From NCBI GenBank assembly GCA_002724245.1, contig PBOG01000183.1:1-53732 (forward strand): a stretch of DNA of 53,732 nt, read 5' to 3'. Both the position numbers and the translations under genes were made by a program. This DNA comes from Planctomycetaceae bacterium (GTDB taxonomy: Bacteria; Planctomycetota; Planctomycetia; Pirellulales; Pirellulaceae). Under the pieces are notes generated by a model. That model was not told the DNA's origin. It saw only the letters and a program-made list of their open reading frames with translations, and ran no database searches. Positions 17,176 to 26,191 of the stretch are shown here, one piece after another. How positions within the stretch are numbered: the first letter of the stretch is position 1; every line of letters starts with the position of its first letter.

Positions 17176-18705
17176 ATGACAAGATTCGCTCAAAAATCAG
17201 CGTTTCCATGTGCTTTCAGCCTCATGCTACTCTCTGCTGCGGTTTACGCCGACCTGCTGCCGCTACCGGTTACCGTCTTTCCACAACCGACTGAACCACA
17301 GGTCGCGTTGGAGGCAGTTGCGCTGCTTCAGGATAACCCGGAACCGGTAGAAAACCGTGTGCCCCAAGATGTTCCACCGAAGCCAGAAAAATCTGGTGTG
17401 AATGCGCCGGTAGAGGGCAACGCGTCAGATCGATTAACACTCTCACCGTCAGCTTACCAGGACTGGCGAGAAGCTACTGTCGACGGCCTGGGCGAACGGC
17501 TGCGGACCCACCGCATTCGGCTGAATGCAAATGGCGAGTTCACCGGCCAACTCGCCATGCTGGACAGCAAGACTGCGAAACCGGTCCCAATCCACGATCT
17601 GGAAATCATGCTGGTAAGAAAAGAGGTGGTCGTACAAAGACTACGCCCCCAAGCCAACGGGCATTTCAAATCCCGCGGACTGGATCCTGGAGTCTATGAC
17701 CTGATTGCGGCGGGACCTGAAGGGTTCGCCGCATTTTCGTTTCAGTTGCTACCGGCGATCATCGAGAACATGCTCCCGGAGGAGAATGGACCTTTGATGC
17801 AAGTCCCCAACGTGCTCGCCATTAACGCGTTGGTTGTGCCGTCGCGAGACGCGGTCGCACTACGGGAAATTATCAATATCTACGTACCAAAGACAAAGAC
17901 GGCTTTGAATCTGGACGAACCGCCCAGGGAACAATTGCCGGCCCCCGCCTTGGAACTGGAAAATAATGTGGATGCGGAAGAAGACGAAGACGCGGTCACC
18001 GCAGCGACCACGCTGCGGTGGCATCGTGTCCGCCTTCATTCCAAGGGAATTCTTGTTGGCAGAGTACGGCGACTTCACCGTGGCTCTGGCCGGTCACTCG
18101 AGATCGTAAACACCAGAGTGTTCTTGTTACAAGAAAATCGAGTCGTGTCCGAGGCCACAGCCACAAATCAAGGCGTCTTCCAGTTTGAAGCTGTGAAGCC
18201 AGGCATTTACTCAGTTACGGCCGCCGGCAGCAGTGGTTTTGCGGCGATTGGATTTGAGGCGGTACGCGACGAAACGCCAGCCTCCGATAGCCAGCCTCGA
18301 GACGATGCGGACGCCTTGACGGTTCCAGGAGATGCTACGGAAAATACAGCGACGCCCGTTTTAGACGCGCTTGATTTCGCGGGCGTTGAAAGCCACCTCC
18401 AGGTGCGTGCCGCCGCACTTCAAGAAGAGCACAAGCAGTCCGAACCGGTGGTTGCCTCACAGGCCCCCACTTTGAAGCGGCCCGGGTCAAATGGCGCTGG
18501 TGCCTCGGCGAGAGGTGGACAGCTGCTTGAGGCTCTGCTCAAACATCCGCTGTGGACCGCTGGTGGTATCGGTCTTGGTGTGATGGCTGCGGTCGATACG
18601 ACAAACCCACCACCCGCATCTCCCTCGGGCGAAGATTCCGGCATTACTCGCAGCGCCTTCTATTTCGGGGAAGAGCAACCCTGGCTGCGGCTGGAAGAAC
18701 CGTAA
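17176..18705 (+). CDS. Secreted protein with two carboxypeptidase-regulatory-like units, function unknown
   Basis: About 509 residues from ATG 17176; an in-frame GTG at 17152 would add 8 residues before the signal peptide. A signal peptide is clear, with likely cleavage after SAAVYA. Two similar units follow, at about residues 105-195 and 280-365. Each begins with a THRIRLNANG or WHRVRLHSKG strand, includes G-x-V/L-x-x-L then V-x-x-x-L/F-L-x-x-x-x-V-V, and ends with GVYDLIAAGPEGFAAF or GIYSVTAAGSSGFAAI. Such GxYxLxAxG strands are typical of prealbumin-like carboxypeptidase regulatory domains. Acidic linkers separate the units and a Gly-rich hydrophobic stretch (TAGGIGLGVMAAV) lies near the C-terminus. 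It may bind the cell surface or matrix; this is inference. Confidence 0.75.
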   Translation: MTRFAQKSAFPCAFSLMLLSAAVYADLLPLPVTVFPQPTEPQVALEAVALLQDNPEPVENRVPQDVPPKPEKSGVNAPVEGNASDRLTLSPSAYQDWREATVDGLGERLRTHRIRLNANGEFTGQLAMLDSKTAKPVPIHDLEIMLVRKEVVVQRLRPQANGHFKSRGLDPGVYDLIAAGPEGFAAFSFQLLPAIIENMLPEENGPLMQVPNVLAINALVVPSRDAVALREIINIYVPKTKTALNLDEPPREQLPAPALELENNVDAEEDEDAVTAATTLRWHRVRLHSKGILVGRVRRLHRGSGRSLEIVNTRVFLLQENRVVSEATATNQGVFQFEAVKPGIYSVTAAGSSGFAAIGFEAVRDETPASDSQPRDDADALTVPGDATENTATPVLDALDFAGVESHLQVRAAALQEEHKQSEPVVASQAPTLKRPGSNGAGASARGGQLLEALLKHPLWTAGGIGLGVMAAVDTTNPPPASPSGEDSGITRSAFYFGEEQPWLRLEEP

Positions 18706-18803
18706 AGAAAACGCAGAATCACTTCCGGTTGCCCGGCAACTAGCCGATTCTCTAACAGTTAACTGCGGAGAGTATTCTGGCGGCGGGCCAGTGTACCGTC
18801 TGG

Positions 18804-19241
18804 CTAACGCTCCAACTGCCCAATCTTGTCGATCCGGCGGCCGTGCCGTCCACCCTCAAACTCGGTCTTCAACCAAATTCCCACCAGGTCATCGACCAAA
18901 CGCTCTCCCAGCAAGTCTCCTCCCAGGCACAGCACATTGACATCGTTGTGGCGCCGGCTCATCTCGGCCACAAATGCGTCCTGGCAGGTTGCGGCACGAA
19001 CGCCGGAAAACTTGTTTGCGGAAATCGACATACCGATCCCCGTGCCACAAATCAAGATCCCACGCTCAACGTCGCCTGCGCTGACGCGTGAACTAACCGC
19101 CGACGCAATGTCGGGGTAATCGACACTATCAGCACTATTCGTGCCGAGATCGAACATCTCATGGCCAGCATCTTGCAGCATCTTTACCAGGCGGGCCTTG
19201 ACCTGCCACCCCCGGTGATCGCTACCAATCGCAATCCGCAT
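18804..19241 (-). CDS. rpiB: Ribose-5-phosphate isomerase B
   Basis: A 145-residue cytoplasmic enzyme of the RpiB/LacAB family that interconverts ribose 5-phosphate and ribulose 5-phosphate. Family motifs are complete: SDHRG near the N-terminus, VDYPDIA, CGTGIGMSISANK with the catalytic Cys65, and RRHNDVNVLCLGG. Length is typical. It starts 2 bp after the stop of the upstream fusion gene on the same strand, so the two should be co-transcribed. The same neighbours are found in Bacillus as ywlC-ywlE-ywlF, which supports the assignment. Confidence 0.93.
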   Translation of the reverse strand: MRIAIGSDHRGWQVKARLVKMLQDAGHEMFDLGTNSADSVDYPDIASAVSSRVSAGDVERGILICGTGIGMSISANKFSGVRAATCQDAFVAEMSRRHNDVNVLCLGGDLLGERLVDDLVGIWLKTEFEGGRHGRRIDKIGQLER

Positions 19242-19243
19242 TA

Positions 19244-20398
19244 CTAATCTCCGGACAAGTCACCAGGGAGCAGTTGCTCAAGGTCTAAACTACGAACTTG
19301 AATTTCTAAATGACCGTCGATCTGATCGGCACAACGGCGATACAGCTCGAGCGGGCCACCGATGGGATCTGAAATCTCCGTTCCATCCTGAGCCAATAGA
19401 CATACCCGGTCGACCAGCTCAGGCCACTGTGCAATCAGTGCATCACGGTGCCCCCGCGTCATCGCAAGAATCAAATCAGCAAACCGAACAAGGCGCTCTG
19501 TTACGGGCTGACTGGCATGACTCGACAAATCAATTCCTCGACTCGCCAAGACATCGACGGCCTCCAGGCTGGCAGGTGAATCCGCTAATGCCGCGATTCC
19601 CGCCGAGAATACCATGACACCGCGCGACTCCAGACTCTCGGGCTGACAATCCAATTCGGCAGCCAACCGCTGGCGCATCAGACACTCCGCCATCGGACTA
19701 CGACAAGTATTCCCGGTGCAAACCATGAGCACCATAAAACTACAGTACTTCTGAAAAGCCTGCGCACCAATCACGCCTTCCCGCACACTACGGACGCCCT
19801 CCGCTCCCAGCTGTACGACCGTTGCCTCCTGTCCATAATGGCAATCGCCATCGTCCAGAACCATATCTACGTCGTCTCCGAGTCCCTCGAGCGCAGCGGT
19901 CGCTTCCAGCGGAGCTGGCTCACCGCCGCGATTGGCACTGGAAAGCACCAATGGCCCAGCCGACAACCTGAGAATCTCCCGCACAATTTCGTGATCTGGC
20001 ACTCGCAAGCCGATAGATCCCGCGGACATCAAGGCCTGCTGGACGGTGCTTGAAAACTGCGTCGCCAGGCTATCCGATCCGGGATTGTCAAAGACAAGCG
20101 TGAGCGGACCAGGCCAACATCTACGGGCCAACCGCCGGCCCAGCTGCGACATATGGGGGACATAGTCCAATGCGGCATCAGCATTCCCGATGGCCAGGGT
20201 GGGAGGTTCGTTACTCGCGCGACCTTTGACCTCTAGAAGGCGTTCTACCGCCTGTGGACACAACGAACTAGCCGCCACACCGTAAACTGTCTCTGTTGGC
20301 AACACGACAAGCTTGCCTTCGGCAAGCATCTGGACAGCTCGATGCACAACGTCGCGACGGTCGTCCGAACGTGTAAGATCAACATGGATCACAGACAT
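19244..20398 (-). CDS. Fusion of threonylcarbamoyl-AMP synthase (Sua5/YrdC) and YwlE-like low-molecular-weight phosphatase
   Basis: A 384-residue cytoplasmic protein with two enzymes. Residues about 10-205 are a Sua5/YciO/YrdC domain (LPTETVYG at 33-40, KGRASNEP, SIGLRVPDH, LSSANRGG), which makes threonylcarbamoyl-AMP for the t6A37 tRNA modification. Residues about 221-375 are a low-molecular-weight phosphatase: loop C227-TGNTC-R233 then SPMAE, SAGIAA, LAMTRGH and the DPIGG motif with general acid Asp344. The loop has Thr231 where tyrosine phosphatases usually have Ile; in Bacillus YwlE the matching Thr11 selects phosphoarginine. A protein-arginine phosphatase is therefore predicted. Bacillus encodes the two as separate neighbours (ywlC, ywlE) beside the rpiB-like ywlF; here they are joined, with rpiB 2 bp downstream. 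Confidence 0.92.
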   Translation of the reverse strand: MSVIHVDLTRSDDRRDVVHRAVQMLAEGKLVVLPTETVYGVAASSLCPQAVERLLEVKGRASNEPPTLAIGNADAALDYVPHMSQLGRRLARRCWPGPLTLVFDNPGSDSLATQFSSTVQQALMSAGSIGLRVPDHEIVREILRLSAGPLVLSSANRGGEPAPLEATAALEGLGDDVDMVLDDGDCHYGQEATVVQLGAEGVRSVREGVIGAQAFQKYCSFMVLMVCTGNTCRSPMAECLMRQRLAAELDCQPESLESRGVMVFSAGIAALADSPASLEAVDVLASRGIDLSSHASQPVTERLVRFADLILAMTRGHRDALIAQWPELVDRVCLLAQDGTEISDPIGGPLELYRRCADQIDGHLEIQVRSLDLEQLLPGDLSGD

Positions 20399-20633
20399 TC
20401 GGCGTTACCTGGTGAAAGCGAAAAAACGGCCACATCGGAGCTCTACGCAACTAGACGTACCGTGGACCGGCATGTTTGAATAGTCAAACCTTGTTTGTAC
20501 TGGTGCGAATACTGAAGGGTCAAGTAGCGGCGGAAGCCAGGTCGCCGATGAAATCCCCCGCAAATCGAAGTGTCCGTTCAAGAACTGGCCCGCCGGCCCA
20601 CACCGGTGTCTCAACAATCGGGCTCTTTCCTCC

Positions 20634-21605
20634 ATGCAATTAGACGCCCAATCACGAAAAAACGCCCAAAGTCGCCGACGTGTACTGCGACTCGCCGCTG
20701 TCGGCGGGATCGCATTTGCCAGCAGTTGCCAGCGTCCATCTGCCTCCACTGGCGCGCTCGAAAAAGTGTGGGGGCGACGTGGGATTGTCGACGGAGAATT
20801 CCAGAAACCACGAGCGATTGCTATCGACCAGGACGACCTGCTCTACATCGTGGATATGACAGGACGCATCCAGGTCTTCGACGTCGAGGGCATCCATCAA
20901 CGGACATGGCGAACACCCTCGATCAAATTCGGCAAACCATGTGGCCTGTCGTTTGACCGAGAGGGCAACTTGATGGTTGCTGACACACACTATTACCAGA
21001 TCCTTTTCTACAACCGCGTTGGAAAGTTGCTGCGCAACAGAACCATCGGAGGAAAGCACGGAGATGCGATTGGTGAATTCAGTTTCGTCACTGATGCAGC
21101 TCAGGATTCTCAAGGGAATTATTACGTCGCGCAATACCACGAACACGATCGCATTCAAAAATTCTCCCCAGACGGTAAATTCCAGTTGCGTTGGGGCAAA
21201 TTAGGTGAAGGGCCGGCGGAATTTAATCGTCCCCAGAATCTAGTGATGGACGAAAGCGACCGTCTGTGGGTCGCCGACTCATGCAATCATCGCGTACAAG
21301 TTTTTGACACCCGAGCCACGACACCAGAACTGGTCAGCACATGGGGTACGGCAGGAACCGGTCCCGGCGAGTTGAAATACCCGTATGACATCGTTCTCGA
21401 TAGTAAAGGGCATGTGTACTTGTGCGAGTTCGGCAACCATCGTGTACAAAAATTCACACTGGACGGCAAATGGCTGGCGGCCTGGGGCCAACCTGGCCGC
21501 AGAGAAGGAGAACTGCATAACCCGTGGGGCTGTGCACGCGATAGTAGCGGTCGCCTGCACGTGCTGGATTCGATGAACCACCGAGTCCAGCGTATTGCTT
21601 TGTGA
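20634..21605 (+). CDS. Exported NHL-repeat beta-propeller protein
   Basis: A 323-residue protein. The N-terminus SRRRVLRLAAVGGIAFASSC looks like a Tat signal with a possible lipobox ending at Cys32. At least five NHL repeats follow, with the recurring pattern P-x-x-I/L-x-x-D-x-x-x-x-L-x-V-x-D-x-x-x-H-R-V-Q-x-F. Examples are LWVADSCNHRVQVFD, VYLCEFGNHRVQKFT and LHVLDSMNHRVQRIA. NHL propellers bind proteins or ligands; there is no catalytic signature. It stands between a minus-strand operon and the VWA/MoxR genes. Confidence 0.85.
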   Translation: MQLDAQSRKNAQSRRRVLRLAAVGGIAFASSCQRPSASTGALEKVWGRRGIVDGEFQKPRAIAIDQDDLLYIVDMTGRIQVFDVEGIHQRTWRTPSIKFGKPCGLSFDREGNLMVADTHYYQILFYNRVGKLLRNRTIGGKHGDAIGEFSFVTDAAQDSQGNYYVAQYHEHDRIQKFSPDGKFQLRWGKLGEGPAEFNRPQNLVMDESDRLWVADSCNHRVQVFDTRATTPELVSTWGTAGTGPGELKYPYDIVLDSKGHVYLCEFGNHRVQKFTLDGKWLAAWGQPGRREGELHNPWGCARDSSGRLHVLDSMNHRVQRIAL

Positions 21606-21766
21606 TCCTGGTTGTGTGGGCAATGCCCAGCGCCGCGACGTCAGAAACCTTTAACAGCGTGGGAATCCAGCGCACAGATCGGTAGAATGCATACGGCCCA
21701 GAACTGTGGCTTGCAAAATCGGCGTGGCCGCGCCCCTTGCGCTGCGGATCCCCAAGAAGCAGACTT

Positions 21767-24700
21767 ATGGATCGTCTAGGACTTTCTTTCGACCACCCCG
21801 GCTACTTGTCGCTACTGCTGTTCTTGCCAGTCATGTGGTATTTCAGCTTCCGTTCTTTGGCAGCTCTAGGTAACGCCCGCCGGATACTGGCAATCCTGCT
21901 CCGATCGATCGTGTTTACGGTGTTCGTACTTGCCTTGGCAAATGTGCAATTCTTGCGCACCAGTGACCGAATGGCGGTAATCTACCTGCTCGATCAATCC
22001 GAGAGCATCCCCGCTGCAAAACGACAGTGGATGCTGAATTATGTTGTCCAGGACGTCAAAGAACACCGACGGCCTGGCCGCAATGATCTCGCTGGTGTAA
22101 TCGTATTTGGCCGCGACGCATTGATCGAAGTCCCTCCGTTTGACGACGATATTCCGAACGTGGGCAGGATCGAAGCCCAACTGGGCAATACCGATGCCAC
22201 CAATCTTGAAAGCGCGCTGCAACTCGCACAGGCGAGTTTTCCCGAGGGCTCAGTAAAACGCATTGTGATTGTCACTGATGGCAACGAGAACATTGGCAAC
22301 GCTCGCTCCGTTGCCCCACAACTTGCGCGCAACGGAATCGGAATCGACGTTGTCCCAGTAACCCTCAATGCGCGTGCTGAAATTGTCGTCGAAAAAGTTT
22401 CCATACCGGCAGACATCCGAATCGGCCAGCCATCCAACATCAATATCGTTCTGCAAAATTACTCCGAGACACTGACCATCCCAGGTAAGGTGCGCATTAC
22501 GCAGCACTTGGGCCCCAACGAAACACTCATCGTTCCCGAAACCGCGGTCGCACTGCCGCCAGGTAAAACGGTGCTACGTTTCCCCCATGCTATTGACGCA
22601 CCGGCACCCTACCGCTTCCGAGCCACATTTACTGCTGACAATCCCGCGGATGATCACCTGTCACAAAACAACACCGCCTCCGCGTTTACTCACGTGCAAG
22701 GCAAAGGTCGGATCTTGCTTATTGAGAATTTTGAAAATCCAGGAGAGTTCGATTTTCTCGTGCAGCGATTGCGTGAAAACAAAATCGAAACAGACATTAT
22801 GCCGAGCAATCAGCTATTCACTAGCCTTTCGGAATTGCAGGCATACGATTCGGTCATTCTGGCCAATGTCCCCCGCGCAAGTGCCGTAGAGGGAGATGAA
22901 ATTGACTCCAACCAGGTAGCTGCCTTCAGTGACGATCAAATACGCATGCTAGTACGCAACACGGAGCAATTTGGCAGCGGCCTTGTGATGCTTGGCGGGG
23001 CCAACAGCTTTGGAGCGGGAGGCTGGGCCAACACGGAACTCGAAAAAGCAATGCCTGTCGATTTCACGATCAAGAATGCAAAAGTGCAGGCGGTCGGGGC
23101 ACTGGTTTGCCTGATGCATGCGTCCGAAATGGCCCAAGGAAATCATTGGCAAAAAGTAGTTGCTCGGGAAGCCATCAAAGCTCTCGGCCCGATGGATTAT
23201 TGCGGCCTGATTCACTGGGACTTTGGCGGAGACGAATGGCTCTGGAACGAACGCGGCAATGGAATCCTCCGAGTCAACCGGCGCCGACGCAAGATGCTGT
23301 CCCAACTCAATGGCATGTCGCCCGGAGATATGCCAGCATTCGACCCCGCGATGCAAATGGCGTTAACCGGATTCAATAAAGTGCAAGCCTCGATGAAATT
23401 AATGATCATTATTAGCGATGGCGACCCGCAACCTCCCAGGCCGGGCACGATCAACAAGTTCAAGCAGGCTGGCATCAAGATCTCAACCGTTGCCGTCGGA
23501 ACTCATGGTCCCGCTGGCAGTGTACCGCTACGAAGAATTGCAGCTCAAACCGGTGGAAAATATTACAAAGCCACCAATCCAAAAGCACTACCGCGGATCT
23601 ACCAGCGAGAAGTGCGACGCATCGCGCGTCCATTGATTTTCGAACCACCTGGCGGTGTCACACCGCAACCCGCCGCGGGAACTCGCCATGAGATCCTGCA
23701 GGGTATCGACACGAGCACAATTCCCCCAATCGAAGGGTTCATGTTAACGACAATCAAAGAGAACCCACTTGTGGAAGTCGCATTGACTTCGCCACGCCCG
23801 CAACCAAAGAACGGGACCATTCTTGCAGCCTGGACCTACAAGGCAGGACGCACAGTAGCCTTTACAACGGATGCCGGAAAGAAGTGGACCAGTAGCTGGA
23901 CCGACTGGAACAACTACGACAAGCTGTTTACGCAAATGGTCCGCTGGTCAATGCGACCTGTGAATGAAGACCATCATTACAGCGTGGCAACCGATATCAA
24001 AGATGGTCGTGTACGCGTCGCAGTTACTGCCTTCGACAACGACTCCGGCGAATTTATTAACGGCAGAAACATGGTTGTCCGCACAGTGTCTCCGGACCTG
24101 GCGTCGAGTGAAATCAAGATGCGGCAGATTGCCCCGGGACGCTACGTCGCGGAATTCCCTGCACCGCAGGCCGGAAGTTATCATCTGGCCGTAACACCTC
24201 GCCCTGGAGATGGAGTGCTATTATCAGGAATCGACGTACCCTATTCATCCGAATATCGCGAACGCGAAACCAATCGTGCTCTACTCGGCGCACTGGCAAG
24301 CACGAAACCCAACAGCGGACAAGCTGGCAAAATCATCGACGGCAGTTTCAATAAAAAAGGAATTCGCGAGCTACTGAACACGGACACCTACCGCTCCACC
24401 CTCGCACCCGCAGTCCGCAGCCAGGACGCCTGGTTCCTGTTCGTGTTTCTCGGCGCAAGCGTGTTTCTCGTCGATGTATTCGTCCGCCGCGTCGCGGTCG
24501 GACGTGATTGGATTGCCCCCACCCTGTTGTTCATTCGGCAAAAACTCTTGCGTAACGTGCGTGAAGCGAGCGTCGATGCGACCATCGAGCGTTTGCGCAA
24601 CCGCAAGGAAAAGCTCCAGTCCGAGATCGACCTGCGACGTGCGGCAACCCGATTTGAACCGGCGTCTGATACCGAGCCAGACCTCCCTGATGACGCCCCG

Positions 24701-24868
24701 GATCTGGATTCTTTGCGCAAGCCGGCTACCAAGCGCCGGCCCGAGGCACACCAACCGTCATCCTCAGCAGGGGGCGTGACGACAGCCGAGCAGACGAATG
24801 ACATGGACTACACCGCCCGGTTGCTGGCAGCCAAGAAACACGCCTGGAAAAACAAACCACCCGAATAA
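21767..24868 (+). CDS. Large membrane protein with VWA and class I glutamine amidotransferase-like domains
   Basis: A 1033-residue inner-membrane protein. ATG 21767 (MDRLGLSFDHPGYL) is preferred over an upstream in-frame start at 21737. Two helices (about 12-30 and 40-62) precede a VWA domain with an intact metal motif (LLDQSES, Asp76) and IVTDGNEN. A Rossmann-like amidotransferase-type domain follows (GRILLIENFENPGEFDFL, LVMLGGANSFGAGGW). A second VWA-like domain has an altered first motif (VCLMHASEMA) but keeps ISDGDPQPP. A C-terminal membrane helix (DAWFLFVFLGASVFLVDVFV) leads into a charged cytoplasmic tail. Planctomycetes often pair this protein type with MoxR ATPases; the MoxR gene begins 116 bp downstream. 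Confidence 0.88.
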   Translation: MDRLGLSFDHPGYLSLLLFLPVMWYFSFRSLAALGNARRILAILLRSIVFTVFVLALANVQFLRTSDRMAVIYLLDQSESIPAAKRQWMLNYVVQDVKEHRRPGRNDLAGVIVFGRDALIEVPPFDDDIPNVGRIEAQLGNTDATNLESALQLAQASFPEGSVKRIVIVTDGNENIGNARSVAPQLARNGIGIDVVPVTLNARAEIVVEKVSIPADIRIGQPSNINIVLQNYSETLTIPGKVRITQHLGPNETLIVPETAVALPPGKTVLRFPHAIDAPAPYRFRATFTADNPADDHLSQNNTASAFTHVQGKGRILLIENFENPGEFDFLVQRLRENKIETDIMPSNQLFTSLSELQAYDSVILANVPRASAVEGDEIDSNQVAAFSDDQIRMLVRNTEQFGSGLVMLGGANSFGAGGWANTELEKAMPVDFTIKNAKVQAVGALVCLMHASEMAQGNHWQKVVAREAIKALGPMDYCGLIHWDFGGDEWLWNERGNGILRVNRRRRKMLSQLNGMSPGDMPAFDPAMQMALTGFNKVQASMKLMIIISDGDPQPPRPGTINKFKQAGIKISTVAVGTHGPAGSVPLRRIAAQTGGKYYKATNPKALPRIYQREVRRIARPLIFEPPGGVTPQPAAGTRHEILQGIDTSTIPPIEGFMLTTIKENPLVEVALTSPRPQPKNGTILAAWTYKAGRTVAFTTDAGKKWTSSWTDWNNYDKLFTQMVRWSMRPVNEDHHYSVATDIKDGRVRVAVTAFDNDSGEFINGRNMVVRTVSPDLASSEIKMRQIAPGRYVAEFPAPQAGSYHLAVTPRPGDGVLLSGIDVPYSSEYRERETNRALLGALASTKPNSGQAGKIIDGSFNKKGIRELLNTDTYRSTLAPAVRSQDAWFLFVFLGASVFLVDVFVRRVAVGRDWIAPTLLFIRQKLLRNVREASVDATIERLRNRKEKLQSEIDLRRAATRFEPASDTEPDLPDDAPDLDSLRKPATKRRPEAHQPSSSAGGVTTAEQTNDMDYTARLLAAKKHAWKNKPPE

Positions 24869-24908
24869 GCAGACATCTCGGCGCACCCATTCTTCCCGGC
24901 CAAAACGC

Positions 24909-24914
24909 TATACT
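24909..24914 (+). promoter_or_regulatory. TATACT -10-like box before the MoxR gene
   Basis: A near-consensus -10 hexamer in the 116-bp gap between the VWA gene and the MoxR start. No clear -35 element is seen, so MoxR may have its own weak promoter in addition to read-through. Confidence 0.3.
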
Positions 24915-24984
24915 CAGACTTTCGTTGTCGCGAAACCCTTGCACTCCCAGAAACAATGCCCCTTCCATTTAACGAGGTAAGACG

Positions 24985-26016
24985 ATGAGCGTTGCTGACA
25001 CAATGCAGCAGCAAGCCGATGAGTTTCGCGCGCGTTACCAGGCGGTAAAAGACCAGATCTCGCGGGTCATAGTGGGACATGATGAAATTTTGCACGGCGT
25101 ACTTACCTGCCTGTTTGTAGGCGGACACGTTCTGCTCGAAGGTGTACCCGGACTTGGAAAGACCCTGCTGGTGCGAAGCCTGGCGCAGGCTCTGGATCTG
25201 CAATTCAACCGCATTCAATTCACTCCAGACTTGATGCCCGCGGATATCCTGGGCACGAATATGGTCATGGAAACCGGCGACGGGCGACGGACATTTGAAT
25301 TCCAGAAGGGCCCACTCTTTACCCAAATCTGCCTTGCTGATGAGATCAACCGCGCCACCCCGAAAACACAATCCGCGTTGCTGGAAACCATGCAGGAAGG
25401 CACTATCACGGTAGCCGGCCAGCAATTCCATGTAGAGCAACCGTTCTTTGTCATGGCAACGCAGAACCCGATCGAGCAAGAAGGCACCTACCCACTTCCC
25501 GAAGCACAAATCGATCGTTTTTTCTTTAAATTAGTCGTTGGCTACTCGGGGCGAGACGAACTAACGACAATCGTTGACCGCACTACCAGTGGCGAAAACC
25601 CGACTCCAGAAAAAGTAATGGAAGCCGAGGAAATCCTGCGTTGGCAGCAGCTGATTCGGACGGTAATTCTGGCCAAGCACGTTCAGGATTACATTGTCCG
25701 CCTGACGCTTGCGACGCACCCTGGAGGAGAATTTGGACTGCCAATCACGCAACAGTATTTGCGTTGGGGCAGCAGCCCTCGCGGAGCCCAGACGCTGGCG
25801 CTCGCAGCAAAGGCACGCGCCCTGCTGGACGGTCGTTTCAATGTCAGTTTTGAAGATGTAAGGCGTGTGTTCTTGCCAGCCATGCGTCATCGAGTCATCC
25901 TGAATTTCGAGGCACAAGCCGAGGGAATCGATCCGGACCAGGTGCTGCTTGAGCTGCTCGAGAAAGTACCCGAGAAGACGCCGGATCTGCCCATGGCAAC
26001 GGTCGCTGCGAAATGA
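24985..26016 (+). CDS. MoxR-family AAA+ ATPase
   Basis: A 343-residue cytoplasmic AAA+ protein of normal length. An AGGTAAG ribosome site precedes the ATG. Walker A is GVPGLGKT (Lys59), Walker B CLADEINRA (Asp119-Glu120), and sensor 1 ATQNPIEQEGTYPLPEAQIDRF is characteristic of MoxR. The lid domain ends the protein. MoxR ATPases act as chaperones for VWA proteins, and the gene follows one. In most bacteria a DUF58 gene comes next; here the following gene is a sugar kinase homologue, so DUF58 is missing or elsewhere. Confidence 0.95.
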   Translation: MSVADTMQQQADEFRARYQAVKDQISRVIVGHDEILHGVLTCLFVGGHVLLEGVPGLGKTLLVRSLAQALDLQFNRIQFTPDLMPADILGTNMVMETGDGRRTFEFQKGPLFTQICLADEINRATPKTQSALLETMQEGTITVAGQQFHVEQPFFVMATQNPIEQEGTYPLPEAQIDRFFFKLVVGYSGRDELTTIVDRTTSGENPTPEKVMEAEEILRWQQLIRTVILAKHVQDYIVRLTLATHPGGEFGLPITQQYLRWGSSPRGAQTLALAAKARALLDGRFNVSFEDVRRVFLPAMRHRVILNFEAQAEGIDPDQVLLELLEKVPEKTPDLPMATVAAK

Positions 26017-26191
26017 CAAGACAGGCATCTCTGAATGCGTTCCGCTGCCTGTGGGTGACTAAAGGCTGAACTTTTATTCGGAACCAATTGGTCATTTCCG
26101 CTAGGCGTGTTCAACAATCACATCAGGCACGTCCCACAGACCCTGTACCGCAACCCGCATCAATAACTCCCCTTCTCGCATCAGGACTCGC

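Noticed and set aside
24808-25509. 233-residue minus-strand frame over the MoxR gene
   Set aside because: MoxR on the plus strand has all AAA+ motifs; the antisense frame has none.
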